Shown: piece by piece, positions 17,072 through 26,019 of the stretch
Layout of the letters: the number at the start of each line of letters is the position of its first letter
How positions within the stretch are numbered: the stretch's first letter is position 1
Assembly: GCA_028289455.1 (NCBI GenBank)
Contig: JANQPN010000075.1
Span: 62,001-126,000, forward strand
DNA: 64,000 bases
Reading direction: 5' to 3'
Origin: Wenzhouxiangellaceae bacterium
Lineage (GTDB): Bacteria > Pseudomonadota > Gammaproteobacteria > Xanthomonadales > Wenzhouxiangellaceae
Notes under the pieces: model-generated
What the model saw: only the letters and a program-made list of their open reading frames with translations
What the model was told of the DNA's origin: nothing
The model's database searches: none
Position numbers and translations under genes: made by a program

Positions 17072-18490
17072 TCAGCCGTTCCGATCTTCAGGGCTCTGCA
17101 TAATCTGCCGGCGGATATCAGCCAGTTCAGCTTCATTATTCAGCCGTACCCGTCCCCAGCGTTCTCTGACACCCAGGTCGGTCAGCACATCTTCAACCGC
17201 CGGGAAGTTACTGGAACGGGTGTGCTGCCGGTAAATCCGCATAAAAATATCAGTGCCGGTAATCTCGTCCATGCGCTGCATCATGTCGCGTGCACGCCAG
17301 ACTTTACTGAGGTCCATGCAGCACTCTGCAATGCCGGCCAGTGCGCTATCCAGTGTCTGCCGGCCGCCGCTGCGGCGACGTAACTCCACATCAGCCAGCA
17401 GCAGCATAGCGGCACCGCTCCAGTAAACCCTGCGGTATGAACGGTTGCGACTCATGCCGCTGGCTTCTTCAGCCAGAGTCCGGTTGGAAGTCATGTTTTG
17501 CCGGCCGCGTTCAAAGCCGGCCAGTAATTTGTCCCAGGCTTCTCGTTCGCTCAAACGGCCATCACGGGCACGCATAATATTCTGATAGTAGGAGGCCAGT
17601 CCTTCAGACAGCCAGGCATCGCGGCGATTGATATACGGCAGCAGCAGATGGCTGAATTCATGGGTTGGTACCCAATCGTCACTGTATTCACTCAATCGCC
17701 GATTCGGGTCGATAAAAAACTGCAGTCCGATGCCTCCGCCACGCAATACCCGGCCAAATGGTATGGCTTCATTCTGCCGGCCAACCGGCATAACCAGAAC
17801 CTGCGGGTGTGACTGCGGCAAGTCGCCATGGGCGTTCAAAACTGCCTGAGCAGATTCGCGCACCCATTTGCGGGTAGTGGATAAATTCGCTGCAGGCCTG
17901 GTGGGCAGCACGGCCAGCCGCAGATAAGTGTCATCAACCGGTATGGATTGAATTTCGAAATAGCCAAACGCCACATTGGAGTTCCAGTGTGGATTGGTCA
18001 TGCTTAAACGGTACCATTGCTGCCCGTCACCGGTTACATCATCAGCCAGAGGCCATGGGTGAGATACCGAGACACCTTCCGGAACCTCAAAGCGGGCAAC
18101 GGCATTACTGCCTTCCGGAGGCGTCAGCAGCCAGTGTTTGGGGTCGGTCAGGGTATAACGGCTGGAGGTATAGCCCCAGCGCTCGCCGCTGTCAGTCAGC
18201 TGTGCCCGATACTCCAGACAGCCTTGCCGCTGTTGCCGGTTGATCGCTACCGGGCCCCAGCTTTTCAGCTCGGGCAGGGTTCGATCATTCCATTGCAGCC
18301 GGCTTATTGCCGAGCGCGCCTGGCTGTTGATGTACAGTTGACGGGGGTGCGGGTCACCGGGATCTCCGGAAAAGCACGCTGTAACATGAACTGATTTAAG
18401 ATCATCAGCAGTTGTAATGGTGTAGCGTACCGCAGCCGCGGCAGATTGAACCATGGCAACTGTGATCAGCAGGCAGCAGAAATAACGCAT
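17072..18490 (-). CDS. secreted gluzincin metallopeptidase (M1/M61-like)
   Basis: The start at 18490 gives a clean signal peptide (MRYFCCLLITVAMVQSAAAA); a TTG at 18514 would add eight residues. The active site is HEFSH (residues 277-281) with the third ligand Glu296 in WLSEGLASYY, the H-E-x-x-H plus downstream Glu pattern of gluzincins. The N-terminal 200 residues are a beta-rich domain as in M61 glycyl aminopeptidases. At 472 residues it is shorter than classical M1 enzymes. Substrate unknown; probably periplasmic. Confidence 0.82.
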   Translation of the reverse strand: MRYFCCLLITVAMVQSAAAAVRYTITTADDLKSVHVTACFSGDPGDPHPRQLYINSQARSAISRLQWNDRTLPELKSWGPVAINRQQRQGCLEYRAQLTDSGERWGYTSSRYTLTDPKHWLLTPPEGSNAVARFEVPEGVSVSHPWPLADDVTGDGQQWYRLSMTNPHWNSNVAFGYFEIQSIPVDDTYLRLAVLPTRPAANLSTTRKWVRESAQAVLNAHGDLPQSHPQVLVMPVGRQNEAIPFGRVLRGGGIGLQFFIDPNRRLSEYSDDWVPTHEFSHLLLPYINRRDAWLSEGLASYYQNIMRARDGRLSEREAWDKLLAGFERGRQNMTSNRTLAEEASGMSRNRSYRRVYWSGAAMLLLADVELRRRSGGRQTLDSALAGIAECCMDLSKVWRARDMMQRMDEITGTDIFMRIYRQHTRSSNFPAVEDVLTDLGVRERWGRVRLNNEAELADIRRQIMQSPEDRNG

Positions 18491-18589
18491 ATTGACAGCT
18501 AAGATAACATCCAACTGTCCTTTTCGATGATTGCCGGCAGTGCAGGTTCAATCAATGAGATGAATGCACCATAAAATACGGGCAAAGTG

Positions 18590-19636
18590 TTATAACCACT
18601 TATCCAGTGCCGAATAATCACCGGAGCAACGGCGCAGCAGGGTTTGTATCCATTGGCAGGCGGCGGTTATTTGAGCACCGTTATCGCGTCTGGATTGAGC
18701 CAGTGTGTTCAGTCGATGCTGGGGAGAATAGGGTTGATCCGGTGCTTTGGAGTAACGATGCAGCCAATGAGAAATGGTCTGTTCTGATGCCGGCTGGCTG
18801 TCAAACCGGTTGGTGATTCGTGCCGTGTTTTCAACCGGATCACCCAGCCAGGCTTCAAAATCCATCAACAGTGTTTGCTCGGGGAAGCGCTCAACCGCTT
18901 CCATAAATGCCAGCATATGTGTCAGCCAGGTAACCGCAATTTTCTTCGGGCGATCGAGGTCGGGGATGCGGACCGGTAGATCGGGAATACGTTCGAGCAG
19001 ATCCTGCATATGTGCCTGGATCAGTGCGTCGATATCCAGCATATGCTGATCACTGCGCAGCATAGTAGCCAGATAAACCGGCAACTTGACCGTCAACAGC
19101 AACAGCCTTTGTTGTCCCGGCAATGCCAGCACCGACTTGATCAGGTTGTTGCAGTAACTGGTGGCCTTCAGCAGAAAATGTGATTGCCGGGCTTCTGCCG
19201 GCCGGCCCAGACAGGTTATACACGTGGAAAACCATTGTTGCCATTGAGCATCATTGATTCGGTGCCAAAGCAGGTCGGCTTCCCGTTTCAGATCTGCCAG
19301 GGTGCGCAGCACCTGGGGCTCTTTCAGGGCATTGGTTTGCGGGTTATCACCGAGAATCTGGGCAAGCAGGGTAGACCCGCAATGTCCTGCATGAAAAATC
19401 CACTGGCAGTCAGGCACCTGGGGGTGCAGCTCTGACAGCATGTTCAATGGTGTGCCAAGCCGCTTGAAGTCACGTGTCAGTAGCCGTTGATCCATGAACG
19501 GCAGCAGCTTGCGCTGTTGTGGCGGAATGTGCAGCCACTGGCTTTGCGACCGGGGCAGATTGATATCGAACAATAACCAATCAGGATTGGTCAGGGGATT
19601 ATCGATGGCTCCAAGGGCTGATCTCACGGCAACCAC
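18590..19636 (-). CDS. sulfotransferase-like protein
   Basis: This 348-residue protein contains a PAPS-binding P-loop variant, FHAGHCGSTLLAQIL (residues 81-95), and a later segment TLLMDFEAWLGDP that fits the C-terminal part of the sulfotransferase fold. It lacks a signal peptide. The 3'-phosphate-binding Arg/Ser region is less clear (LAQSRRDNGAQ). The start is GTG at 19636, with a second GTG at 19627. It is one of three sulfotransferase-like genes in the window. The acceptor is unknown. The 277 bp between it and ubiB hold no convincing gene. Confidence 0.7.
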   Translation of the reverse strand: MVAVRSALGAIDNPLTNPDWLLFDINLPRSQSQWLHIPPQQRKLLPFMDQRLLTRDFKRLGTPLNMLSELHPQVPDCQWIFHAGHCGSTLLAQILGDNPQTNALKEPQVLRTLADLKREADLLWHRINDAQWQQWFSTCITCLGRPAEARQSHFLLKATSYCNNLIKSVLALPGQQRLLLLTVKLPVYLATMLRSDQHMLDIDALIQAHMQDLLERIPDLPVRIPDLDRPKKIAVTWLTHMLAFMEAVERFPEQTLLMDFEAWLGDPVENTARITNRFDSQPASEQTISHWLHRYSKAPDQPYSPQHRLNTLAQSRRDNGAQITAACQWIQTLLRRCSGDYSALDKWL

Positions 19637-19913
19637 TCATTGTTAATATTCTTCTTCACGTAAACCAAAGCCACTACAAATGCTGATGGTTAAACCTCTG
19701 TGCCGCTGTTTCGGTAACTACCGGAAATCAGCTGCCGCTAACTAATAACAAACTCAGCCTAACTGACATATTGCGGCTGCAACACTGCCAAAAGTTGGGT
19801 TGCAAAACCGCCCGTCAGCAGACTGGCGTTATCTATCAGATGCTTGAAACAGGGAAATGGTTTTGTGACTACGATGAAACGCGTATTTAGTGCGATAAGC
19901 AGGCTGAAAGTGG

Positions 19914-21554
19914 CTAACGTGTGGTCAGAAAAGTCACTGCGCCGGCCAGCCAGAATGACCAGCTGAGCAGTGGCACCTGGAACCATTCCGGGCCAACTGG
20001 GTGCACCAGGAAAATACTGCCGCAGATCAGCAGGCTGCCGGCCAGTACACTGCCGGTCAGGCTGCGGCGCAGACGTTTCAGGTCACTGGGCAACTGTTCC
20101 AGCGCCGGGTGCTGCATATGTGTGGTGAGCTCGCCGGCAGCTGCCTTCTTTAAAGTGTTGTGAATCAGCTCGGGCATTTCGGGGGTGCGCTCGAGCAGCA
20201 GTGGCAGGCGTCTGCGAACGGACTTCAGGGTTGCCAGGGGGCTGCGCTTTTCGCGTACGATGCTTTCCAGTTCAGGTTTGGCAACTGCCCAGAGGTCCAG
20301 TGAAGGGTATAAGTCGCGTCCCAGGCCCTCAATGTTAAGCAGGGTTTTCTGCAGCATGATCAGCTGGGGTTGAATGGTCAGTTTGAAGCGTCTGGCCACC
20401 TGGAACAATTTCATCAGCATTTCGCCGAATGAGATTTCACTGAGCGGGCGGGTAAAACTGGATTCGCATACCGTACGTACACTGGCTTCCATTTCATCCA
20501 GGCGGGTATCGGCGGGCACCCAGCCTGCTTCGACATGCAGTTCCGCCACGCGCCGGTACCGTTGTGCGAATATGGCCAGAAAATTCTCGCCTATGTAGTA
20601 CAGATCCTTGTTCGAGAGTGAGGCTACGATGCCGAAATCCAAGGCAATAATTTGCGGATCATCAGGATTATTTTCAGCAACCAGAATGTTGCCGGGATGC
20701 ATATCTGCATGAAACAGGTTATCGCGGAATACCTGGGTATAAAACAGCCGTATGCAACGCTTGGCCAGGCGTTCCAGATTAATGCCGTGTTTTATCAGCG
20801 CCTGTTTGTCTTTGATCGGGATACCGTAAACGCGCTCCATAACCAGCACGCTTTGCTTGCAATAGCTCCAGAAAACTTCCGGAATGTAAACATCGCTGGA
20901 GTTCTGATGATAACGGCGCAACAGGCTGGCATTGGCAGCTTCCCGCTGCATATCCAGTTCATCAAAAATATACGTTTCAAATTCACTGACGACATCAACC
21001 GGCCGGATACGCCGACCCTCCGGATGGTAGCGCTGCGCCAGGCTGGCGAGGGTTTTCAGTAGAGCAACATCGCGAGCGATTCGTCGCTGAATTTCCGGCC
21101 GGACCACTTTAACCACCACTGAACTGCCGTCTTTAAGTTCGGCAGCGTGTACCTGGGCAATTGAAGCCGATGCCAGGGGCTGCTCCTCAAATACTGAAAA
21201 TACATCTTCGATGGGTTGCTGCAGTTCGGCTTCTACAATGGTTCTGGCCTGATCACCGGGGAACGGTGCTACCTCATCCTGCAGCTTGGCCAGTTCATCA
21301 GCGATATCCGGGGGCAGCAAGTCCCGGCGGGTGGACAGCACCTGGCCGAATTTAACGAATACCGGTCCCAGTTCCTGCAGAGCCAACCGCAGCCGTTGAC
21401 CATGGCTCAGCCTGCGGCTGTCACGCCGGCCTGGAACCAGCCAGCTGATTGGCCGAAACCAGTGTGCGCTGCGCACCAGTTCATCCAGCCGGTACCGGCT
21501 AAGCGTGGTGGTGATGGTCAGCAGTCGCCAGCCGTGACGAAAAGGGTTTTTCAT
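19914..21554 (-). CDS. ubiB: UbiB atypical kinase-like protein of ubiquinone biosynthesis
   Basis: This 546-residue protein carries the ABC1/ADCK signature: KFGQVLSTRRDLLPPDIADELAKLQDEV (KxGQ motif), ASIAQVHAAELKDGSSVVVKVV (Ala-rich loop and ATP Lys), NLFHADMHPGNILV (catalytic loop) and IALDFGIV (DFG equivalent). Two hydrophobic helices end the protein (about 498-545). It supports coenzyme Q synthesis at the inner membrane. The gene overlaps ubiJ by 4 bp. Order ubiE-ubiJ-ubiB matches enterobacteria. Confidence 0.96.
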   Translation of the reverse strand: MKNPFRHGWRLLTITTTLSRYRLDELVRSAHWFRPISWLVPGRRDSRRLSHGQRLRLALQELGPVFVKFGQVLSTRRDLLPPDIADELAKLQDEVAPFPGDQARTIVEAELQQPIEDVFSVFEEQPLASASIAQVHAAELKDGSSVVVKVVRPEIQRRIARDVALLKTLASLAQRYHPEGRRIRPVDVVSEFETYIFDELDMQREAANASLLRRYHQNSSDVYIPEVFWSYCKQSVLVMERVYGIPIKDKQALIKHGINLERLAKRCIRLFYTQVFRDNLFHADMHPGNILVAENNPDDPQIIALDFGIVASLSNKDLYYIGENFLAIFAQRYRRVAELHVEAGWVPADTRLDEMEASVRTVCESSFTRPLSEISFGEMLMKLFQVARRFKLTIQPQLIMLQKTLLNIEGLGRDLYPSLDLWAVAKPELESIVREKRSPLATLKSVRRRLPLLLERTPEMPELIHNTLKKAAAGELTTHMQHPALEQLPSDLKRLRRSLTGSVLAGSLLICGSIFLVHPVGPEWFQVPLLSWSFWLAGAVTFLTTR

Positions 21555-22147
21555 CGGGCAGCCTGTCTCGCCAATAGCCGGTCGGCCCGTTCAGCAAGAT
21601 CATCCACGGCATCCAGGAAGTGCTGCATTTCAACAGCTGTAATTAACAGTCTAGATTCTTCCTGCAGATACTCGCCCAGCATGTCAGCTGCCTGCCGCGA
21701 GTTGGTCTGCGCGGCATTCAGACATTGCTGCAAAGCCTGCGCCAGCTGATAGCCCAGCACCGGCCCTAATCGCTGGCTGAGGCCCTGTTCCCAGTCTGGA
21801 TTCAAGGCGCTGAAATACTGCTGCCATTGCTGTGCCAGAGTAGCATTGCCCTGAATTTCTATTCGCCCGCCTGGTTGGCCGCTGCCTGCCTGCAGCGCCA
21901 GACTGACCGGGCTGGCATTGATAATGGTCTCGGCCTGTGATTCCAGCAGGCTGGATACGGCAATTTCATCCTGATCGCCACCGGCAAACTGCAGACAAAA
22001 CCCCAGCCCCTGTAAATTAATGGCCAGTGGTTCACGCGGAATCGCAGGTGGCTTGCCATGATGCAGTTCCCGTGCGCGATTGAGCATGCCTGCTATCAGT
22101 CTGGCTGCCAGCCGTGGCAATGGAGTGAGAAAGCCCTGTTCAGCCAT
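21551..22147 (-). CDS. ubiJ: UbiJ, SCP2-domain lipid-binding accessory factor of ubiquinone synthesis
   Basis: This 198-residue protein has an N-terminal SCP2-like sterol-carrier fold (LARELHHGKPP..., LAINLQGLGFCLQF, GRIEIQGNATLAQQW) and a C-terminal helical region (EYLQEESRLLITAVEMQHFLDAVDDLAERADRL) as in UbiJ/YigP. UbiJ binds CoQ intermediates in the soluble Ubi complex. It is positioned between ubiE (TAATG, 1-nt overlap) and ubiB (ATGA overlap), so all three are translationally coupled. Confidence 0.93.
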   Translation of the reverse strand: MAEQGFLTPLPRLAARLIAGMLNRARELHHGKPPAIPREPLAINLQGLGFCLQFAGGDQDEIAVSSLLESQAETIINASPVSLALQAGSGQPGGRIEIQGNATLAQQWQQYFSALNPDWEQGLSQRLGPVLGYQLAQALQQCLNAAQTNSRQAADMLGEYLQEESRLLITAVEMQHFLDAVDDLAERADRLLARQAAR

Positions 22148-22905
22148 TACCCGGTGACGCCGCGATGAATGGCAACCATGCCGCCACTGAGATTACGGTA
22201 ATCGGCAGCGGCAAATCCGGCTTCCAGCAGCATTGTTTTAAGTGCCTCCTGCGGAGGGTGTTTGCGAATCGATTCGGCCAGATACTGATAACTGTCTGCA
22301 TCGTTGGCAATTGCGGCGCCCAGTTTGGGCAGCACATTGAATGAGTACCAGTCATACAGCTTGCGGGGTAACTCATCACGAACCTGGGAGAATTCCAGAA
22401 TCAGTACTTTACCGCCGGGCTTCAGAACCCGGTGCATTTCAGCCAGGGCAGCAGGTTTATCAGTGACATTGCGTAAACCGAAAGCAATGGTGACGGCATT
22501 GAAATATTGATCAGGGAAGGGCAGCTGTTGTGCATTGACCTGGGCATATTCTATTCCGCTGACCAATCCGCGGTCCTGTAGCCGGTTGCGGCCGACTGCC
22601 AGCATTTCAGCATTGATATCAGCCAGAACGATTTGCCCCCGGCCACGCATGCGATTATGCAGTAATGCAGCAATATCGCCGGTGCCGCCGGCCAGATCCA
22701 GGACCCTGTCGGTTGGGCGAATACCGCTGGTGGCTACAAAGTGCCGTTTCCAGAGCCGGTGAACGCCCAGCGACATCATGTCGTTCATGATGTCATAGCG
22801 TTTTGCCACCGAGCTGAAAACCTCATCAACCAGCTGCTGCTTGCGCTCTACCGGTACGTCGCGATAACCAAAATGCGTTGTGGCTTGTTGCTGGTCTTTT
22901 GACAT
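22147..22905 (-). CDS. ubiE: UbiE/MenG C-methyltransferase
   Basis: This 252-residue class I SAM methyltransferase contains YDIMNDMMSLGVHRLWKR, the SAM motif VLDLAGGTGDIAALL, AQQLPFPDQYFNAVTIAFGLRN and KPGGKVLILEFSQ, all diagnostic of UbiE. It methylates the benzoquinol ring (DDMQH2 precursor) in ubiquinone synthesis. It is the first of the three coupled ubi genes. The gene DUF971 usually found between hslU and ubiE in related genomes is absent here. Confidence 0.96.
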   Translation of the reverse strand: MSKDQQQATTHFGYRDVPVERKQQLVDEVFSSVAKRYDIMNDMMSLGVHRLWKRHFVATSGIRPTDRVLDLAGGTGDIAALLHNRMRGRGQIVLADINAEMLAVGRNRLQDRGLVSGIEYAQVNAQQLPFPDQYFNAVTIAFGLRNVTDKPAALAEMHRVLKPGGKVLILEFSQVRDELPRKLYDWYSFNVLPKLGAAIANDADSYQYLAESIRKHPPQEALKTMLLEAGFAAADYRNLSGGMVAIHRGVTG

Positions 22906-23039
22906 GGAATATGCGGCTGATCAGTCAGTGATAATTAAATACAGCCGCATTTTCGCATGTTGGCGGAGAAAAAACATGACCCGGCATGGTTACTGTGGTT
23001 CGGGCGCCGCATAGCCATGTTCTGTCTGTATGTTGCCGG

Positions 23040-24377
23040 CTACAGAATGTAACGGCTGAGATCCTGGTCATCTGCGACATCATTCAAGCGCTGATTGACG
23101 TATTCAGCATCAACACAGATGGTGTCATCCTGCTGATCGGGAGCGGCGTAAGACAGCTCGTCCAGCAGCCGTTCCATAATAGTATGCAGACGGCGTGCAC
23201 CGATATTCTCGGTATTTTCGTTAACCTTAGTGGCGATTTCCGCCAGCCGGTTGACTGCATCTTCGGTAAAACTGAGGGTTACCCCTTCAGTGGCCATCAA
23301 TGCTGTGTACTGACGCGTCAGTGAAGCTTCCGGTTCAGTCAGAATTCTGGCGAATTCGGTCGCGCCCAGTGCCGACAATTCGACTCTGATCGGTAACCTT
23401 CCCTGCAATTCCGGAATCAGATCTGAGGGCTTGGACATATGAAATGCACCAGAGGCGATAAATAAAATGTGATCAGTGCGGATCATGCCATGCCGGGTCG
23501 ATACGGTGCTGCCTTCAACCAGTGGCAGCAAATCCCGCTGTACCCCTTCCCGGGAAACATCGGCACCGCTGTATTCCGCACGGCGCACTACTTTATCGAT
23601 TTCATCAATAAATACGATGCCGTTCTGTTCGGCATTACTCATGGCCTGATGCTTGACTTCCTCTTCGTTGATCATTTCATTGGCGGCTTCTTCGGTGAGC
23701 ACCGGAATCGCATCTTTGATTCGCATGCGGCGTTTATGCTTTCGGTCACCACCGAACTGCTTGAACATGCTCTGCAGCTGACCGGCCATTTCTTCCATAC
23801 CGGGTGGGGTCATGATTTCCACACCGATATTGGATGACACTTCCAGCTCAATTTCACGCTCATCCAGGTCGCCATCCACCAGTTTGCGGCGCATTTTCTG
23901 ACGGGTATTCTGTTCGCTGGAGTCGGCTTCCACAGGCTCATTTTCAAATGCCGGTGTCTGCCGCTTGGGCAGCAGAATATCCAGAATCCTGTCCAGGGCA
24001 GCATCATGTGCGCGTGGTTCCACTTTGGTTATGGCCTGTTCACGGGTCATTTTCAAAGACACATCAGCCAGATCACGCACAATAGATTCAACATCTTTGC
24101 CGACGTAACCGACCTCGGTGAACTTGGTGGCTTCGATTTTGATGAACGGTGCATTAGCCAGTTGTGCCAGTCGCCGGGCAATTTCTGTTTTACCGACGCC
24201 GGTAGGGCCAATCATCAGAATATTTTTCGGCGTGATTTCATTGCGCAGAGATTCCGGTGTCTGCATCCGACGCCAGCGGTTGCGCAGGGCAATAGCCACT
24301 GCTCGTTTGGCGTCTTTCTGGCCGATAATGTATTTGTCCAGCTCCTGAACGATTTCGCGGGGTGTCATCTGCGACAT
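23040..24377 (-). CDS. hslU: HslU (ClpY) ATPase of the HslUV protease
   Basis: The start at 24377 ([20 protein letters not shown]) matches the family N-terminus; a TTG at 24437 would add 20 unlike residues. This 445-residue AAA+ ATPase has Walker A GPTGVGKT (57-64), Walker [11 protein letters not shown], an I-domain insertion (about 150-240) and the C-terminal tail DLSRYIL, which in HslU docks into HslV. The partner hslV, normally immediately upstream, is not present in this window: 275 bp of non-coding DNA and the opposite-strand buf operon lie there instead. Confidence 0.96.
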   Translation of the reverse strand: MSQMTPREIVQELDKYIIGQKDAKRAVAIALRNRWRRMQTPESLRNEITPKNILMIGPTGVGKTEIARRLAQLANAPFIKIEATKFTEVGYVGKDVESIVRDLADVSLKMTREQAITKVEPRAHDAALDRILDILLPKRQTPAFENEPVEADSSEQNTRQKMRRKLVDGDLDEREIELEVSSNIGVEIMTPPGMEEMAGQLQSMFKQFGGDRKHKRRMRIKDAIPVLTEEAANEMINEEEVKHQAMSNAEQNGIVFIDEIDKVVRRAEYSGADVSREGVQRDLLPLVEGSTVSTRHGMIRTDHILFIASGAFHMSKPSDLIPELQGRLPIRVELSALGATEFARILTEPEASLTRQYTALMATEGVTLSFTEDAVNRLAEIATKVNENTENIGARRLHTIMERLLDELSYAAPDQQDDTICVDAEYVNQRLNDVADDQDLSRYIL

Positions 24378-24602
24378 GAGTATTGCTGTTCTAACTGTTG
24401 GAGCTCCTGTTATGGTGTTGCTGACTGACCGATGCAAGCCTGCCAGCCTTGCAGGAGGTTAATTGCAGTCCATGCAGTATAATGAAGGCTGTTTATGCAA
24501 CAACTGACCGAGCCCCGGATACCGGTCTTATTTCAGTTAATAAAATGAAAGCAAAATTGGATAAATCCGGTTGTATGCATGACATCAAGTTTAATTGATT
24601 CA

Positions 24603-24621
24603 GATTGATGCTTTATCAATC
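24603..24621. promoter_or_regulatory. inverted repeat just upstream of the bufA ribosome-binding site
   Basis: GATTGAT (24603-24609), 5-nt spacer, ATCAATC (24615-24621): a perfect 7-bp inverted repeat. It lies about 18 bp before AGGAGA (24639-24644), the bufA ribosome-binding site. It could be an operator or a leader hairpin. The stem is AT-rich, so RNA stability would be low and a protein site is the likelier reading; this is inference. Confidence 0.3.
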
Positions 24622-24652
24622 AATAGACTGAAACATCTAGGAGATATCTGTT

Positions 24653-25111
24653 ATGAAACAAGCAATCGTACCTGCATTATCAGGCGTCGCTATGGCAATG
24701 GCTGCTGCTGGCTGCGCCAGCAATGGTACCGATGCGGTCGGTGCAACCGCCAGCAGTGCTGACAGCACTGACCTGGTGCACTGCTACGGCGTCAATGTTT
24801 GTGGTGGTCATAATGACTGCGCGACTGCTGATCATGCCTGTGCCGGCCAGGGTTCCTGTAAAGGTACCGGTTTTGTCGGTATGCCGTCCAAAGCCTGTGC
24901 GGATGTTGGCGGTGAAGTCAGCGATGAATGGCGTGGAACCATTGCCAAAGCTGATCTGGTGCATTGCTATGGCGTCAATGTCTGCGGCGGTCACAATGAC
25001 TGTGCTACAGCTGAACATGCCTGTGCTGGCCAGGGCTCATGTAAAGGAACCGGTTTTGTCGGCATGCCTGAAAAAGCCTGCAGCGACATTGGCGGTAAAG
25101 TCGGTCCCTAA
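24653..25111 (+). CDS. bufA: BufA: bufferin-type RiPP precursor with duplicated 6-Cys core
   Basis: This 152-residue precursor has a signal peptide ([21 protein letters not shown]) with lipobox-like AAGC at residues 18-21, a Ser/Thr/Ala linker (22-39) and two copies of a core, residues 40-89 and 101-150, joined by an 11-residue spacer. Each core has six Cys (44,50,56,63,69,82 and 105,111,117,124,130,143) in C-x5-C-x5-C-x6-C-x5-C-x12-C spacing; cores are identical at 45 of 50 positions, all Cys kept. Family knowledge: bufferin precursors are modified on Cys by MNIO (DUF692) plus a DUF2063 partner and bind copper. RBS AGGAGA lies 8 nt upstream. The family call comes from the gene order and Cys pattern; metal and modification are inference here. 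Confidence 0.9.
   Translation: MKQAIVPALSGVAMAMAAAGCASNGTDAVGATASSADSTDLVHCYGVNVCGGHNDCATADHACAGQGSCKGTGFVGMPSKACADVGGEVSDEWRGTIAKADLVHCYGVNVCGGHNDCATAEHACAGQGSCKGTGFVGMPEKACSDIGGKVGP
24770..24919 (+). repeat. bufA core repeat copy 1
   Basis: This 150-bp segment encodes residues 40-89 ([13 protein letters not shown]... to GGEV). Its copy starts 183 bp downstream. Eighteen codons differ silently and five change a residue (positions 60, 79, 83, 85 and 88 of the protein), none of them Cys. Confidence 0.95.
24953..25102 (+). repeat. bufA core repeat copy 2
   Basis: This 150-bp segment encodes residues 101-150 ([13 protein letters not shown]... to GGKV). It is in frame with copy 1 and preceded by the acidic-to-basic spacer [11 protein letters not shown], a possible processing or flexible link between the two cores. 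Confidence 0.95.
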
Positions 25112-25137
25112 TTTTCCGGGCTGATTCCAGGGCGCTT

Positions 25138-26019
25138 GTGACTGTAACAACAGATTCTGCCATTAAGCGCCCTTATCTCGGTTTCGGGCTGGGACTGCGG
25201 ACAGTACATTTTCAACATGTACTGGAACACAAGCCGCAGGTCGACTGGTTTGAAATAATTTCCGAGAATTTTATGGTGGCGGGCGGCAAGCCCCGCCACT
25301 ATCTCACTTCGATACGCGAACATTATCCATTGGTGATGCATGGCGTGTCGTTATCCATCGGCAGTACCGATCCACTGGATTGGGATTATCTGAAACAGCT
25401 CAAAACCCTGGCAAATGATGTGCAGCCCGAATGGGTGTCGGATCATTTGTGTTTTACCGTGGCGGGTGGTGTAAACAGCCATGACCTGTTGCCGCTGCCT
25501 TACGACGAGCAAACCATCAGGCATGTGGTCGATAGAGTCAATCAGGTTCAGGATTTTCTGGGCCGGCAGCTGTTGCTGGAAAATGTCTCCAGCTATTTGA
25601 CCTACCGCCAGTCGGCAATGAGTGAGTGGACATTTTACCGTGAAGTAGTGGAGCGCGCCGATGCGCTGATGCTGTTTGATATTAACAATGTCTATGTGAG
25701 CGCACGCAATCACGAATTCGATCCGCTTGAATACCTGGATGGTATTGATCCGGCCAGGGTCAGGCAATTTCACCTGGCGGGGCATACCGACCATGGCGAC
25801 TATGTGGTAGATACCCATGACCACGATGTGCCTGACCCGGTTTGGGAACTGTACGTCCATGCCCTGCAGCGGTTTGGTCCTGTCAGTACCATGATCGAGC
25901 GTGATGACCATATCCCTGAATTCGATGATCTGTACAGCGAGCTGCAGCATGCCAGACAGCTGGCGGTTGAAGTCTATCCGGAGCTGAGCAGCCGTTCAGT
26001 GGTTACCCGCGCGGCGTGA
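25138..26019 (+). CDS. bufB: BufB: DUF692/MNIO multinuclear iron-dependent oxidase
   Basis: This 293-residue TIM-barrel enzyme of the MNIO (DUF692) family begins at GTG 25138, 26 bp after bufA. Motifs: YLGFGLGLRTVHF, FEIISENF, MHGVSLSIGS, VSDHLCF, LLLENVSSYL, FDINNVYVSARNH, FHLAGHTDHGDYVVDTHDHDVPDPVW and EIERDDHIP-like end (TMIERDDHIPEF). The His/Asp/Glu/Asn residues in these segments form the iron site in known members. MNIOs oxidise precursor cysteines, for example to thiooxazoles in bufferins. It overlaps bufC by 4 bp (GTGA), so the partner is made in step. Confidence 0.95.
   Translation: MTVTTDSAIKRPYLGFGLGLRTVHFQHVLEHKPQVDWFEIISENFMVAGGKPRHYLTSIREHYPLVMHGVSLSIGSTDPLDWDYLKQLKTLANDVQPEWVSDHLCFTVAGGVNSHDLLPLPYDEQTIRHVVDRVNQVQDFLGRQLLLENVSSYLTYRQSAMSEWTFYREVVERADALMLFDINNVYVSARNHEFDPLEYLDGIDPARVRQFHLAGHTDHGDYVVDTHDHDVPDPVWELYVHALQRFGPVSTMIERDDHIPEFDDLYSELQHARQLAVEVYPELSSRSVVTRAA

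Noticed and set aside
19759..19986. 75-codon minus-strand frame between ubiB and the sulfotransferase-like gene
   Set aside because: No ribosome-binding signal, unlike any family, and it overlaps the end of ubiB; the 277-bp gap looks non-coding.
24378..24652. Possible remnant of hslV between hslU and bufA
   Set aside because: No stretch resembling the HslV N-terminus or its active-site Thr region was found on either strand.
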